This document shows positions 27,201 through 34,260 of a stretch of DNA of 61,714 nt, one piece after another. This stretch comes from Elusimicrobiota bacterium (GTDB lineage Bacteria; Elusimicrobiota; UBA8919). The stretch spans positions 1 to 61,714 of the forward strand of contig JBFLWK010000009.1 in the NCBI GenBank assembly GCA_040757695.1, in the 5' to 3' direction. The notes beneath the pieces were generated by a model that was given only the letters and a program-made list of their open reading frames with translations, did not search any database and was not told the origin of the DNA. Made by a program: the position numbers and the translations under genes. Position 1 is the stretch's first letter. The number at the start of each line of letters is the position of its first letter.

Positions 27201-29961
27201 TAGTGCGAACCAAACAGCTAATAGAGTATGGTTCACAACAACACATCTCGGTAGATACGCACTGATGGTAATAAACTCAACAACAACAATCACATTCCGG
27301 TCACCTGTTCAGGGCGGTTATGTCGGCACAACACCATCAATAGATATAGAAGCAGCAGACACATTCTCAGGTATAAGAGAGTTTAAACTTGAACTGGATG
27401 GCTCGGATGTAACGGCTGTATTTGGAGGAACAACTCGTATTCTATCAGATACATCAGCAAGATATACCGCAACACCAACACTTACACCAGTAGAACATAC
27501 ACTGAAAGTAACCGTTACCAATCAGCAAGGTCAGGTAGCAACCTCAACAATAAAGTTTAACTCTGGTACACTTAACTGGACAGGAACACAGCCAACAAAT
27601 GCACAGATACTGGTCTCTACAAAAACATTACCGACAATACCGTCAACACAGAGTTTTCTGAGTAGTGCGTCTCTTTCTGCAGTTGATTTTTCATTTGCTG
27701 ATAAAACTACAACTTTCCCTGCTAATAGCAATGTTCAACTACAAATAAATTACAACGACGCTGAACTAACAGGTGGAACAACTGCAGAAACGAATTTAGG
27801 AATCGCATGGTGGGATTCCACTAATTCTAAATGGTCTGCAGAAGGCATCACCAGCGTAAGCGTTGACCAGGACAAAAATGTGATTACATTCAATACCAAA
27901 CATACTGGAACTTTTGCACCGATGGTAATCAATTCCACAACAACAATCACATTCCACTCACCTGTTCAGGGCGGTTATGTGGGAACTTCACCGTCAATAG
28001 ATATAGAAGCATCTGATACTTTCTCAGCAATAAGGCAGTTTAAACTTGAACTGGATGGCTCGGATGTAACGGCTGCTTTCACCGGAACAACCAGTATTCT
28101 ATCAGATACATCAGCAAGATATACCGCAACACCAACACTTACACCAGTAGAACATACACTGAAAGTAACAGTTACCAATCAGCAAGGTCAGGTAGCAACC
28201 TCAACAATAAAGTTTAACTCTGGTACACTTAACTGGACAGGAACACAGCCAACAAATGCGCAGATATTGGTCTCTACATCTCCACATCCATCAATACCGT
28301 CAACACAGAGTTTCTTGAAAACCGCTTCTTCTGCATCTTTTGATTTTTCATTTGCTGATCAAACTACAACTTTCCCTGCTAATAGCAATGTTCAACTACA
28401 AATAAATTACAACGATTCTGAACTGACAGGTGGAACAACTGCAGAAACGAATTTAGGAATCGCATGGTGGGATTCTACTAATTCTAAATGGTCTGCAGAA
28501 GGTATCACCAGCGTAAGTGTTGACCAGGACAAAAATGTAATCACTTTCAATACCAAGCATACTGGAACTTTTGCACCGATGATAATCAATTCAACAACAA
28601 CAATTACATTTCGGTCACCTGTAAATGGTGGTTATGTAGGCACAACACCATCAATAGATATAGAGGCATTTGATACTTTCTCAGCAATAAGACAGTTTAA
28701 ACTTGAACTGGATGGCTCGGATGTAACGGCTGCTTTCGCCGGAACAACCAGTATTCTGTCAGATACATCAGCAAGATATACCGCAACACCAACACTTACA
28801 CCACAAGAACATACACTGAAAGTAACAGTTACCAATCAGCAAGGTCAGGTAGCAACCTCAACAGTAAAATTCAATTCAGGCACACTTGCATGGACCGGTA
28901 CACAGCCGACAAATGCACAGATACTGGTCTCTACATCTCCCCCACCATCAATACCGTCAACACAGAGTTTCTTGAAAACTGCTTCTTCCAGTAGTTATGA
29001 TTTTTCGTTTATGGATAAAACTACCAACTTCCCAACAGGTAGTAATGTTCAACTCCAAATAAATTATAACGATTCTGAACTAACAGGTGGAACAATTGCA
29101 GAAGCGAATTTAGGTATCGCATGGTGGGATTCAACTAATTCTAAATGGTCTTCCGAAGGTATCACCAGCGTAAGCGTTGACCAGGATAAAAATGTGATTA
29201 CTTTCAGAACTAACCACTTTACCATTTTTGCACCAGTGATAATATATTCTACTACAACTGTTACTATCAACTCACCAGCAGAAAACAAATATGCATCTGC
29301 TAATCCATTGATATCATTATCAGCAGAAGATACATTTTCAGCAATCCGCGAGGTAAAAGTAGAGGTTGATGGTTCTGATATAACAGGGCTTTTGTATCAG
29401 CAGGCAGCAATTGATGGGATTGATAACGACTCAGATGGGCTTGTAGATGAACAAGGTGGTGATGCAACCACATTCCTTGACGATGAATTACCATTTGCAC
29501 TCACAGGCACAAATGCTGCCAAATTTATTGCCCGAGCGCTCTACCTGAACCTCAAAGATGGTGAACATACACTAAAAATTACTGTAACTAATGAGCAAGG
29601 AAAATCAACTATTAAAAGTATCAAATTCAATACTGGAAGTACACTTGAAATGACCGAACCACATAATTATCCAAACCCATTTGACCCAACAAAGATACCA
29701 GCATATATGACCGCGCCAACTTATATCTGCCCGAATATCACAACTGATGCACTTGTAAAAATAAAAATTTATGACTTTGAAGGTCACGAAGTCGCTTCGT
29801 TAGAAGAACGACTCTATAACCAGAACGAATACATCACATGGGATGGTAAAGATAACGAAACACAAAAATATCTGGCTAACGGTGTATATTTCGCTAAAAT
29901 AGAAGCAAATAGCAGCACACAAAAAGTAAAAAAATTTATTAAAATCGCTATAGTCAGGTAA
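21238..29961 (+). CDS. giant secreted Ig-like repeat protein with FlgD-like C-terminus
   Basis: 2907 residues from the ATG at 21238 (GGAGGT upstream; the in-frame TTG at 21223 lies before that site). An ordinary signal peptide (MRKIIITGFLFVLCIGRLSA) is followed by many Ig/cadherin-like beta domains with YDNSAPAQP- and TDPTITNF-type boundaries. Calcium-type acidic loops DSDNDGWADYDE (about 567), DDDGDGSFNKD (about 1409) and DGIDNDSDGLVDE (about 2725) resemble thrombospondin type 3 repeats. Three almost identical 219-residue units lie at about 2012-2668. The C-terminal sorting-type domain has NYPNPFDP, VKIKIYDFEGHEV, NGVYFAKIE and ends KIAIVR. Probably a long surface fibre or adhesin. Confidence 0.9.
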   Translation: MRKIIITGFLFVLCIGRLSAFDVSVTDLVGEDIGANTNITLPSVIKASSDWIPLYKITITTTTSYTLNITTVTLVRKTTYFDASVDLLALSNGLAFFKDDGNGVWEGSATEYQCSASATPSTWTENPADTWRVMLSLTSNRGITAGDNFFYLAIRTSDSIENGAQFRADYNANGELVLEFSDGTTETGNYGAADTMTADIIAPSFQYSYTPDATDGTTAKVINWASDNVYSQSNDSTINIAVDLGELQTKLDPDSIFALSELFTIDETDYLGAGSVSYPWYADIADGDGNADECWIQYDLSASTVNQNTDGVNPLKFQIRVRDAAGNVSALEDSFNIYIDSKAPEAVALNTPAADAWIGPNNMPTLSWATSTEPHLNQYRLIVTTITDVNYAMTAGGTSRYRYKNLGDVTSAYFPTSWDAGSLSVATSSTTIYYWSIVGIDYGNNITPYTSLSPRSFYYDNETPTISNNLPTTTQTSSVPVITAVFLDNYKSGIDISSFTMLLDGNAVTPSYAQIIPSSYTISYTPNPPLADGSHTVQLQCQDNVGNQSSVTQFSFSIDTKRPVVLDSDNDGWADYDELANNWNPNSNSSPGGTGNDFYPLKNQVVNYDDFVTNNTSKIKITIEDPLSGSVGATSGVDIDNSSITVTGPKGSFSFGNDNIPITDQVSSSNNQCKTSSFTCQLPLPLSNIGADDGTYTITIKPKENTTGLDGDTVTRIFIYDATLPTITPATNPTTGNTSSYITLSLTAADTNGISSAADAVQIVYRLGTGGADTTANMVAGAGGSYSFTAQLTTAGTYYYYFSATDTAKNIAYSPGDDTQPAVAERNMLYIADKTAPQAVISKLETLRGYLTTGLTPSNPPVYTITTSPSIIQTPTVYAAGASTYTLIQATVPVETTTLSFQYRQSPSGSWIDLTTEKTASTTYQTWWQTTGLTVGSYYDIRAIATDAASNTDTPTSNSSFGFITVYIATPPAPKSDIITDNRIDDSARLFGDKVLISATPSASTRNIEYAAVKFQYKRSDTSAWTDIATDTTTDTTPTNVTITLNENDIPYIMDSKGVDITKSITAVKFDCTTDNTYDRSMTKSGNLWSVTIPFAPGTYQYNFDLTFADSTGLANLQDPHEYDDAGGNSQIIVGTFSTMFNISALTSNVSYDFRAVATDSRNNTDASPSYITMIYDNSAPAQPTVTEPVAPANRLKADGATTIAVKAAASDTYGLDVVIFQYSDDSGTTWKQIGSDADLSDGCTVQWQLPNLASDTTYYIRVFAWDTAGNISSASSNYPVILDVTDPTITNFSVVSPSTSTTLTSGTRYTLIAETLDSDIAYITYTHTLSSGTWIPSAIITSKTGSGTISDPYKYTVYFEPTNTETETEETLTATITDFCGRTGTKTLTVNSLDITPSVATLSQVNIDDDGDGSFNKDAVDSVDNDADGLIDEDPTNPVTAGSNIYIGRNGAFLQATVSNLDGGTVKFQYSTSATGPWTTIEEVAAATITTTTNQFIPLAFGLAEGTYYLRALVTDNDGNVDSNPTVISAIYDGTEPTINTFTAPTTTIDCSRPFTLYAKTNNTDVSRIVFQYYDPSPPTPGWVVIDTTTANRLIRLVSSKITPSAVGLAEQTITVTAPNVTQPTSLQVRAFCIDKAGNRNTDTSHAPVSTISLNDTAAPVATIVSAANGTVSAETSEANVKSVLFQYRPSGSSIWMDLGTDTPPPDATFGNTGTRWTSPITLTNLPADTYQLRAIATDMFNNSSVSVAPVLTASVSVNDEGTKTYSLPRSTQIVIGISNVSFTGTGSVQMTVNVISANPLTSAPTVSFFITDGSSNTATKTVALTGATTSWSGTVELTNLATTAGAGNASITVYGTDAAGNVWGDTVGLILSAPANNPTGTSIDNMARLDSYSNWPALANNGCLFIGPAYQPQISTEQSAVIKPIGRVYEFASSDGTKQFLAGITAYCWLDYADADIPSGYTEGKLGVAYWDSVNSKWSSEGITYVSANQTANRVWFTTTHLGRYALMVINSTTTITFRSPVQGGYVGTTPSIDIEAADTFSGIREFKLELDGSDVTAVFGGTTRILSDTSARYTATPTLTPVEHTLKVTVTNQQGQVATSTIKFNSGTLNWTGTQPTNAQILVSTKTLPTIPSTQSFLSSASLSAVDFSFADKTTTFPANSNVQLQINYNDAELTGGTTAETNLGIAWWDSTNSKWSAEGITSVSVDQDKNVITFNTKHTGTFAPMVINSTTTITFHSPVQGGYVGTSPSIDIEASDTFSAIRQFKLELDGSDVTAAFTGTTSILSDTSARYTATPTLTPVEHTLKVTVTNQQGQVATSTIKFNSGTLNWTGTQPTNAQILVSTSPHPSIPSTQSFLKTASSASFDFSFADQTTTFPANSNVQLQINYNDSELTGGTTAETNLGIAWWDSTNSKWSAEGITSVSVDQDKNVITFNTKHTGTFAPMIINSTTTITFRSPVNGGYVGTTPSIDIEAFDTFSAIRQFKLELDGSDVTAAFAGTTSILSDTSARYTATPTLTPQEHTLKVTVTNQQGQVATSTVKFNSGTLAWTGTQPTNAQILVSTSPPPSIPSTQSFLKTASSSSYDFSFMDKTTNFPTGSNVQLQINYNDSELTGGTIAEANLGIAWWDSTNSKWSSEGITSVSVDQDKNVITFRTNHFTIFAPVIIYSTTTVTINSPAENKYASANPLISLSAEDTFSAIREVKVEVDGSDITGLLYQQAAIDGIDNDSDGLVDEQGGDATTFLDDELPFALTGTNAAKFIARALYLNLKDGEHTLKITVTNEQGKSTIKSIKFNTGSTLEMTEPHNYPNPFDPTKIPAYMTAPTYICPNITTDALVKIKIYDFEGHEVASLEERLYNQNEYITWDGKDNETQKYLANGVYFAKIEANSSTQKVKKFIKIAIVR
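27271..29241 (+). repeat. three 657-bp tandem repeats within the second giant gene
   Basis: Units at 27271-27927, 27928-28584 and 28585-29241 keep a period of exactly 657 bp (219 codons) and are nearly identical in DNA. This suggests recent duplication or homogenisation. Confidence 0.9.
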
Positions 29962-30022
29962 AAAATGTTTTCGCGTTAGCGACAACATGAAAACTTAAAT
30001 TCTTGAATTTTGGAGGTGTCTG

Positions 30023-31246
30023 ATGAAAACAAGATGCAAGATGCAAGATGCAAGATGCAAGGGTTGGCAGTTATTGGTTTTACTTGTTTCTATATTTCTA
30101 TATTTCCATATTTCCTGCCTCTACACCGATGAATCCACAGATGCACTGCCTTATCTCCGAATGGGTGTCGGTGCAAGAGCATCAGGTTTAGGCGGTGCCT
30201 TTACCTCAATCGCAAATGATGGCTCTGCTGTTTATTGGAATCCAGCAGGACTAACTAAATTAAAAAAAATTGAACTATCATCTATGTATGGATTGCTTTC
30301 GTTAGATAGGAGTTTGAATTTTTTAAGCGCCTCGTATTCTATAAGCGAAAACATAGGCACTATCGGTTTAGGAGTGCTCAATGCCGGCATTAAAGATATA
30401 AAAGGATATGACGAAAATAACCAGCCAACAACTAATTTTAACTACCAATCTTTCGCAGGTATGGTCTCATACAGCAGAACTTTTACAGAAGGTGCATCAG
30501 CCGGCTTAACTATAAAATTTATATCGGATAAACTGAAAGATTCTACCGCTTCAGGAATAGGTGGTGATATCGGGTTCCTGGTTTCACCAACTGAGAAACT
30601 AAATTGTGGGTTGATGCTGCAGGATATCTATACTTCATTATCACTTGCTTCAGGTAAGAAAGATACTGTCCCGATGAGTTCCAAATTTGGTCTCTCGTAT
30701 AAATTGTTGCAAGATAAAATGACTGTCGCTGCTGATATAAATAAAGTAACAGACCAGAATAGTATACGATGGCAACTCGGTAGCGAATATACTTTACAGC
30801 CAATATCTTTACGGCTGGGATTAAACCAAAAATATCCATCAGCGGGATTTTCAATAAATATCTGGAATCTGTATCTGGACTATGGCTACACAGCGGATAA
30901 CCTGAAAGAAGGTGACAGACATTTCGTCTCAATCCGAGCAGCTTTTGGTAGTAGTGCTGGAGAAACATTTACAGAAGAAAAAAAAGTAGAAACTAAAGAA
31001 CCTAAGTTTGAAGAACCTAAACCTGTCAAAGAACTAAAAAAAGAAGAAAAAAAAGAAGAGAAACCAATGAGTGAAGCATCAAAACGGAATCTAATGCGAA
31101 ACCATTATAACCGCGCTGTAGAACTATATTCTAACCAAAAATATGAAGAAGCAATAAAAGAATGGCAGGAAGTACTGAAACTTGACCCGAATCACCAGCC
31201 ATCTCAAGAAAAAATAGAAAAAGCAAAAGAAAAATTAGGCAAATAA
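30023..31246 (+). CDS. PorV/UPF0164-like barrel with TPR tail
   Basis: 407 residues, start after GGAGGTG. The n-region is encoded by four AAGATGC heptamers and the hydrophobic core LVSIFLYFHISC by TTTCTATA octamers, nearly the same as in the barrel at 19162. The mature barrel starts LRMGVGARASGLGGAFTSIANDGSA with YWNPAGL (about 50-70) and runs to about 310. A lysine/glutamate linker (KEPKFEEPKPVKELKKEEKK) leads to a TPR pair (NHYNRAVELYSNQKYEEAI, about 360-400). The tail probably binds a partner in the periplasm. It is the last gene of the export cluster. Confidence 0.85.
   Translation: MKTRCKMQDARCKGWQLLVLLVSIFLYFHISCLYTDESTDALPYLRMGVGARASGLGGAFTSIANDGSAVYWNPAGLTKLKKIELSSMYGLLSLDRSLNFLSASYSISENIGTIGLGVLNAGIKDIKGYDENNQPTTNFNYQSFAGMVSYSRTFTEGASAGLTIKFISDKLKDSTASGIGGDIGFLVSPTEKLNCGLMLQDIYTSLSLASGKKDTVPMSSKFGLSYKLLQDKMTVAADINKVTDQNSIRWQLGSEYTLQPISLRLGLNQKYPSAGFSINIWNLYLDYGYTADNLKEGDRHFVSIRAAFGSSAGETFTEEKKVETKEPKFEEPKPVKELKKEEKKEEKPMSEASKRNLMRNHYNRAVELYSNQKYEEAIKEWQEVLKLDPNHQPSQEKIEKAKEKLGK
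30031..30058. repeat. (AAGATGC)4 heptamer tract in a signal peptide
   Basis: Four perfect heptamers encode RCKMQDARC in the n-region of the barrel protein's signal peptide. Confidence 0.9.
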
Positions 31247-31254
31247 TAGTAAAT

Positions 31255-31405
31255 ACTCTTCGGGGTAAGGTGACCTGACTTCGCTGAAGCTTCGGTGGGG
31301 CAGGAATTCCTAACCGGTGGTGATAGTCCACTAAAGCCGATTTTACATCGGCTCCGAATCTGTGAAACACAGATACCGACGGTAAAGTCCGGATGAGAGA
31401 AGAGT
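31255..31405 (+). promoter_or_regulatory. FMN riboswitch (RFN element) with a 31-nt insertion
   Basis: The closing stem ACTCTTC/GAAGAGT brackets the RFN core: CGGGGTAAGGTGA, AATTCCTAACCGGTGGTGAT, AGTCCACTAAAGCC and CCGACGGTAAAGTCCGGATG. The class binds FMN and controls riboflavin genes. Removing 31274-31304 restores the conserved GTGAAATTCC exactly, so that block is an insertion into the P2 loop. A terminator follows 25 bp later. The rib genes lie 3-11 kb downstream. Confidence 0.93.
31274..31304. repeat. 31-nt hairpin-like insertion in the riboswitch
   Basis: It begins CCTGACTTCG and ends GGGGCAGG. The CCTG/CAGG ends and inner CTTC/GAAG can pair, so it could fold on its own. No target duplication is seen. 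Confidence 0.7.
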
Positions 31406-31430
31406 AGCGTTAAAAAGTTTCTGCTTTTAG

Positions 31431-31459
31431 AATCCCCGAAGATACTTTGGGGATTTTTG
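31431..31459 (+). terminator. intrinsic terminator of the FMN riboswitch
   Basis: AATCCCC and GGGGATT pair around an 11-base loop, followed by TTTGTTT. TAAAAAG and CTTTTA just upstream could form the alternative antiterminator-side hairpin. Confidence 0.8.
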
Positions 31460-31484
31460 TTTGTATGAATAGAACTGATAGAAC

Positions 31485-31825
31485 TGAGCAGGAGACTGTG
31501 AGAACTGTGAGAACTGCAGGTGAGAACTGGAGAACTGTGGAGAACTGAGAACTGTGCCAGACTTGTGAGAACTGTGAGAACTGTGCCAGACTTGAAATTT
31601 TCAATCTTTTTTTAAGTGCTATATGTAGGCGAGCCAAGGGCTCGCAACCACTCCAGAATTGGTGGAATCCTCTGCTTGCAGAGGACAAACATTGAAATTC
31701 CGATACAATCAAATTTCCCTGGTAGCCGCAACCTTTAGGTTGCAGCAACGATGCAGGGTAAACCCTGCAACTACCAAAAATGTGGGTTGTGACACAGTCT
31801 CAATTTCAAGTCTGGCACGGTATTG
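31485..31825. repeat. dense repeat cluster between riboswitch and next gene
   Basis: It holds GAACTGTGA nonamers (31485-31590) and the word GTGCCAGACTTGAAATT at about 31580, whose inverted copy lies at about 31807-31825. Between them are several hairpins: GCGAGCC/GGCTCGC, CTCTGC/GCAGAG, and a GTAG...CTAC pair at 31722-31774 (CGCAACC/GGTTGC and TGCAGGG/CCCTGCA). No gene is seen in 31460-31869. Confidence 0.75.
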
Positions 31826-31869
31826 CGGTGTCTGGCTAAATCTCTAAAATTGTAAAACTTGGAGTAAAG

Positions 31870-32874
31870 ATGAGTAATGAAATGTTAACTATTGAAGAGG
31901 CGGCAGAAGTGTCAGGCATACCTGTAAATCTTATTAAGCGTGTTGTCTTGGAAGGGTTGGTGTTTCCTGTTGCAAAAGAAGAGCCTTATCAATTTACAGA
32001 AGAAGAAGTAAAACTATGGAATAATAGCGATGAAGCGGGAAAACGCATTTATGGGAAAAAAGGGGTTGAATTATATCCTGTTAATGAATACCAAACTAAG
32101 AACAAATACATTCTTCCGTTTACAAATTGCTGGTTAGTTACAGATGGCGGAAAAATTGAATCAGGGCACAGGGACGAGATTGGACACTGTGTTCGTTGGG
32201 CATGGGATTTTTGTATTATTCATCCTGATGATTACAAAAAATGTTATACCGGTATGTCGTGGAAGGATTTATGTAATCTGAGATACAGATATCATCAGCA
32301 AGAAAATATCCCTGACATAAACTGGCAGGAAATAAGTCTTGAGCATAAACCTGAAAAATGGTTTACCAGAAATGAGTTGGTATTGGCGTTTAATAATGGA
32401 ACTTTACATAAAGACCATTATTGTTATGAAAAGGAAATCATTGCACCTGCTGATGGAGTTATTATTTTACCTGCTTTTACTTCAGAAGAACAATTTTTAG
32501 GTAAAGTAGAAAAGAATATTAAAAACAATTCTGATGAAACAATACAAAATATCATAATTGACCACGGGAATAATGAGTATTCACAAATTGGTCATGTGCT
32601 GGCACGTTCTGTTAAGGTGCGTCCTGGACAGAAAGTAAAGCAAGGTGAATTTGTTGGACTTTGCGGACAGTGGCAGATATGGCCTCATATTCATTGGGCA
32701 GTATGGGATTATTGGCATCCACTTTTTGCCAAAGGACTTCCTGTGACAATATCAAAATTATGGGTATATGAAGATGGTAAACACCGCTTCTGCATGCAGG
32801 GGCGGGGTAAATTTGTTTTGAAGCAGAATTTAATGCTTGAAAGAGGAATGATAGTTTCAAATAATAAACAATGA
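31870..32874 (+). CDS. fusion of a MerR/excisionase-like HTH and an M23-type peptidase domain
   Basis: 334 residues, GGAG upstream. Residues about 5-50 (LTIEEAAEVSGIPVNLIKRVV) look like an excisionase or MerR-type DNA-binding head. From about 85 a M23/LytM-like fold follows: GHCVRWAWDF (metal ligands), IIAPADGVII, IIIDHGNNEYSQIGHV, VRPGQKVKQGEFVGLCGQ and PHIHWAV with the HxH pair. No signal peptide is present, so it is probably cytoplasmic, which is unusual for M23. It is translationally coupled to the methyltransferase gene (ATGA) and lies between the FMN riboswitch and ribD. The biological role is unknown. Confidence 0.7.
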   Translation: MSNEMLTIEEAAEVSGIPVNLIKRVVLEGLVFPVAKEEPYQFTEEEVKLWNNSDEAGKRIYGKKGVELYPVNEYQTKNKYILPFTNCWLVTDGGKIESGHRDEIGHCVRWAWDFCIIHPDDYKKCYTGMSWKDLCNLRYRYHQQENIPDINWQEISLEHKPEKWFTRNELVLAFNNGTLHKDHYCYEKEIIAPADGVIILPAFTSEEQFLGKVEKNIKNNSDETIQNIIIDHGNNEYSQIGHVLARSVKVRPGQKVKQGEFVGLCGQWQIWPHIHWAVWDYWHPLFAKGLPVTISKLWVYEDGKHRFCMQGRGKFVLKQNLMLERGMIVSNNKQ

Positions 32875-33629
32875 AATATTACAAATATCACGAACGGAAA
32901 TATCAAAGTCTCAGAAGAGAAGGGAAAAAAAGATGGCAAGTATCACTTATAAAACCATTTACAGAGTTTCTATTGTTTCACAGGCTGCTGCCAAAATCAA
33001 AGGTTCTTGAACTTGGCTGTGGAACAGGTGATATTTCGTTTTCTTTTGCTCGTAGAGGATTTGAAGTGACAGGAGTAGATATTTCACCGACTGCTATTAG
33101 GATGGCTAAAAAAAGAGCAAAAGAAAAAGGACTAAAAGTAAAATTTGTTGTTGGTGATGTTACTAAACTGAAAGGGTTTTGTGATAACTATTATGATTTG
33201 GTTTTGGACGGTCATTGTCTTCATTGTCTTGTTTGGCAAGAAGACCGTCAAGGATTCTTAAAAAATTCTCTAAGAGTGCTAAAACCAGGTGGTTACCTTG
33301 TAGTCAACACAATGGCAATGCCGCCACGGAAATATGTGGACAAATATAGAAATGAATTTATCCTTCAAAAAGGGATCCAACTTGATAAAAATGGTCGTGC
33401 GTGGATAGTAGTCGGGAAAACACAATTTGCTTTACCTATTCGTTATACAGGGTTTAAGACTGCACTGCTCAAAGAAATTAGAAATGCTGGGTTCAGAATT
33501 CGTAAATGGATATACCAAAAAGAACCTGAAGGACCCGAAGTTTGTCGCCTTATAGTATATGGTGAGAACTGTGAGAACTGTGCCAGCTGTGAGAACTGTG
33601 CCAGACTTGAAATTTTCAAATTATTGTAA
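32871..33629 (+). CDS. class I SAM-dependent methyltransferase
   Basis: 252 residues. The SAM site is VLELGCGTGD (45-54) with GVDIS and FVVGDVT after it, then LDGHCLHCLVW and LKPGGYLVVNTMA, a typical class I small-molecule or protein methyltransferase. The substrate is unknown. The last 21 residues (ENCENCASCENCAR...) come from GAACTGTGA repeats and form a cysteine-rich tail that looks like readthrough into inserted repeat DNA. The start overlaps the stop of the HTH-M23 gene. Confidence 0.88.
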   Translation: MKYYKYHERKYQSLRREGKKRWQVSLIKPFTEFLLFHRLLPKSKVLELGCGTGDISFSFARRGFEVTGVDISPTAIRMAKKRAKEKGLKVKFVVGDVTKLKGFCDNYYDLVLDGHCLHCLVWQEDRQGFLKNSLRVLKPGGYLVVNTMAMPPRKYVDKYRNEFILQKGIQLDKNGRAWIVVGKTQFALPIRYTGFKTALLKEIRNAGFRIRKWIYQKEPEGPEVCRLIVYGENCENCASCENCARLEIFKLL

Positions 33630-34260
33630 GCAGAAAGTTTCCAAAATTGCTTATTTTCTCCATCGGTTAATATCAAGATACCCCGAACAAGTTCGGGACT
33701 CCAGTGCATACCGGAATCCTCTGCTTGTAGGGAACAGGCATGCCTGTTTCCTACAGTAAACTTCTGTGCAAGATGAAAAAAACTGATACTATAGATAGTG
33801 ATAAAAAATATATGCAACTGGCTTTACAACTTGCTAAAACAGGCATCGGAAAAGTAAGCCCTAACCCGATGGTCGGCTGTGTAATTGTAAAAAATGGAAA
33901 AATTGTTTCAACCGGTTATCACAAAAGAACTGTGCCAGACTTGAAATTTTCAAATTATTGTAAGCAGAAAGTTTCCAAAATTGCTTATTTTCTCCATCGG
34001 TTAATATCAAGATACCCCGAACAAGTTCGGGACCCCAGTGCATGCTGGAATCCTCTGCTTGTAGGGAAAAGGCATGCCTGTTTCCTACAGTGAACTTCTG
34101 TGCAAGATGAAAAAAACTGATACTATAGATAATGACAAAAAATATATGCAACTGGCTTTACAACTTGCTAAAACAGGCATCGGAAAAGTAAGCCCTAACC
34201 CGATGGTCGGCTGTGTAATTGTAAAAAATGGAAAAATTATTTCAACCGGTTATCACAAAT
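33593..34260. repeat. 334-bp tandem duplication covering the 5' end of ribD
   Basis: Copies are 33593-33926 and 33927-34260, both starting GAACTGTGCCAGACTTG. By eye about eight bases differ. Each contains repeat hairpins (for example AACAGGCATGCCTGTT flanked by GTAG...CTAC) and the first 51 codons of ribD. Confidence 0.93.
33773..34093 (+). pseudogene. truncated duplicate of ribD 5' end
   Basis: The ATG at 33773 begins MKKTDTIDSDKKYMQLALQL and matches RibD through STGYHK (51 codons). The frame then runs into the second copy's intergenic repeats and stops at 34093. The duplication unit (334 bp) is not a multiple of three, so the copy cannot fuse to the intact gene. The deaminase active site (HAE, PC..C) is absent. 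Confidence 0.88.

Noticed and set aside
27318-28835. Three similar antisense frames spaced 657 bp apart in the second giant gene
   Set aside because: They are shadows of the 657-bp coding repeat.
31659-31847. 62-codon open frame in the repeat cluster after the riboswitch
   Set aside because: It consists of hairpin repeats and has no ribosome site or domain.
33443-34151. Two similar antisense frames and a + strand frame (33559-33759) around the ribD duplication
   Set aside because: They arise from the duplicated repeat DNA and do not resemble proteins.
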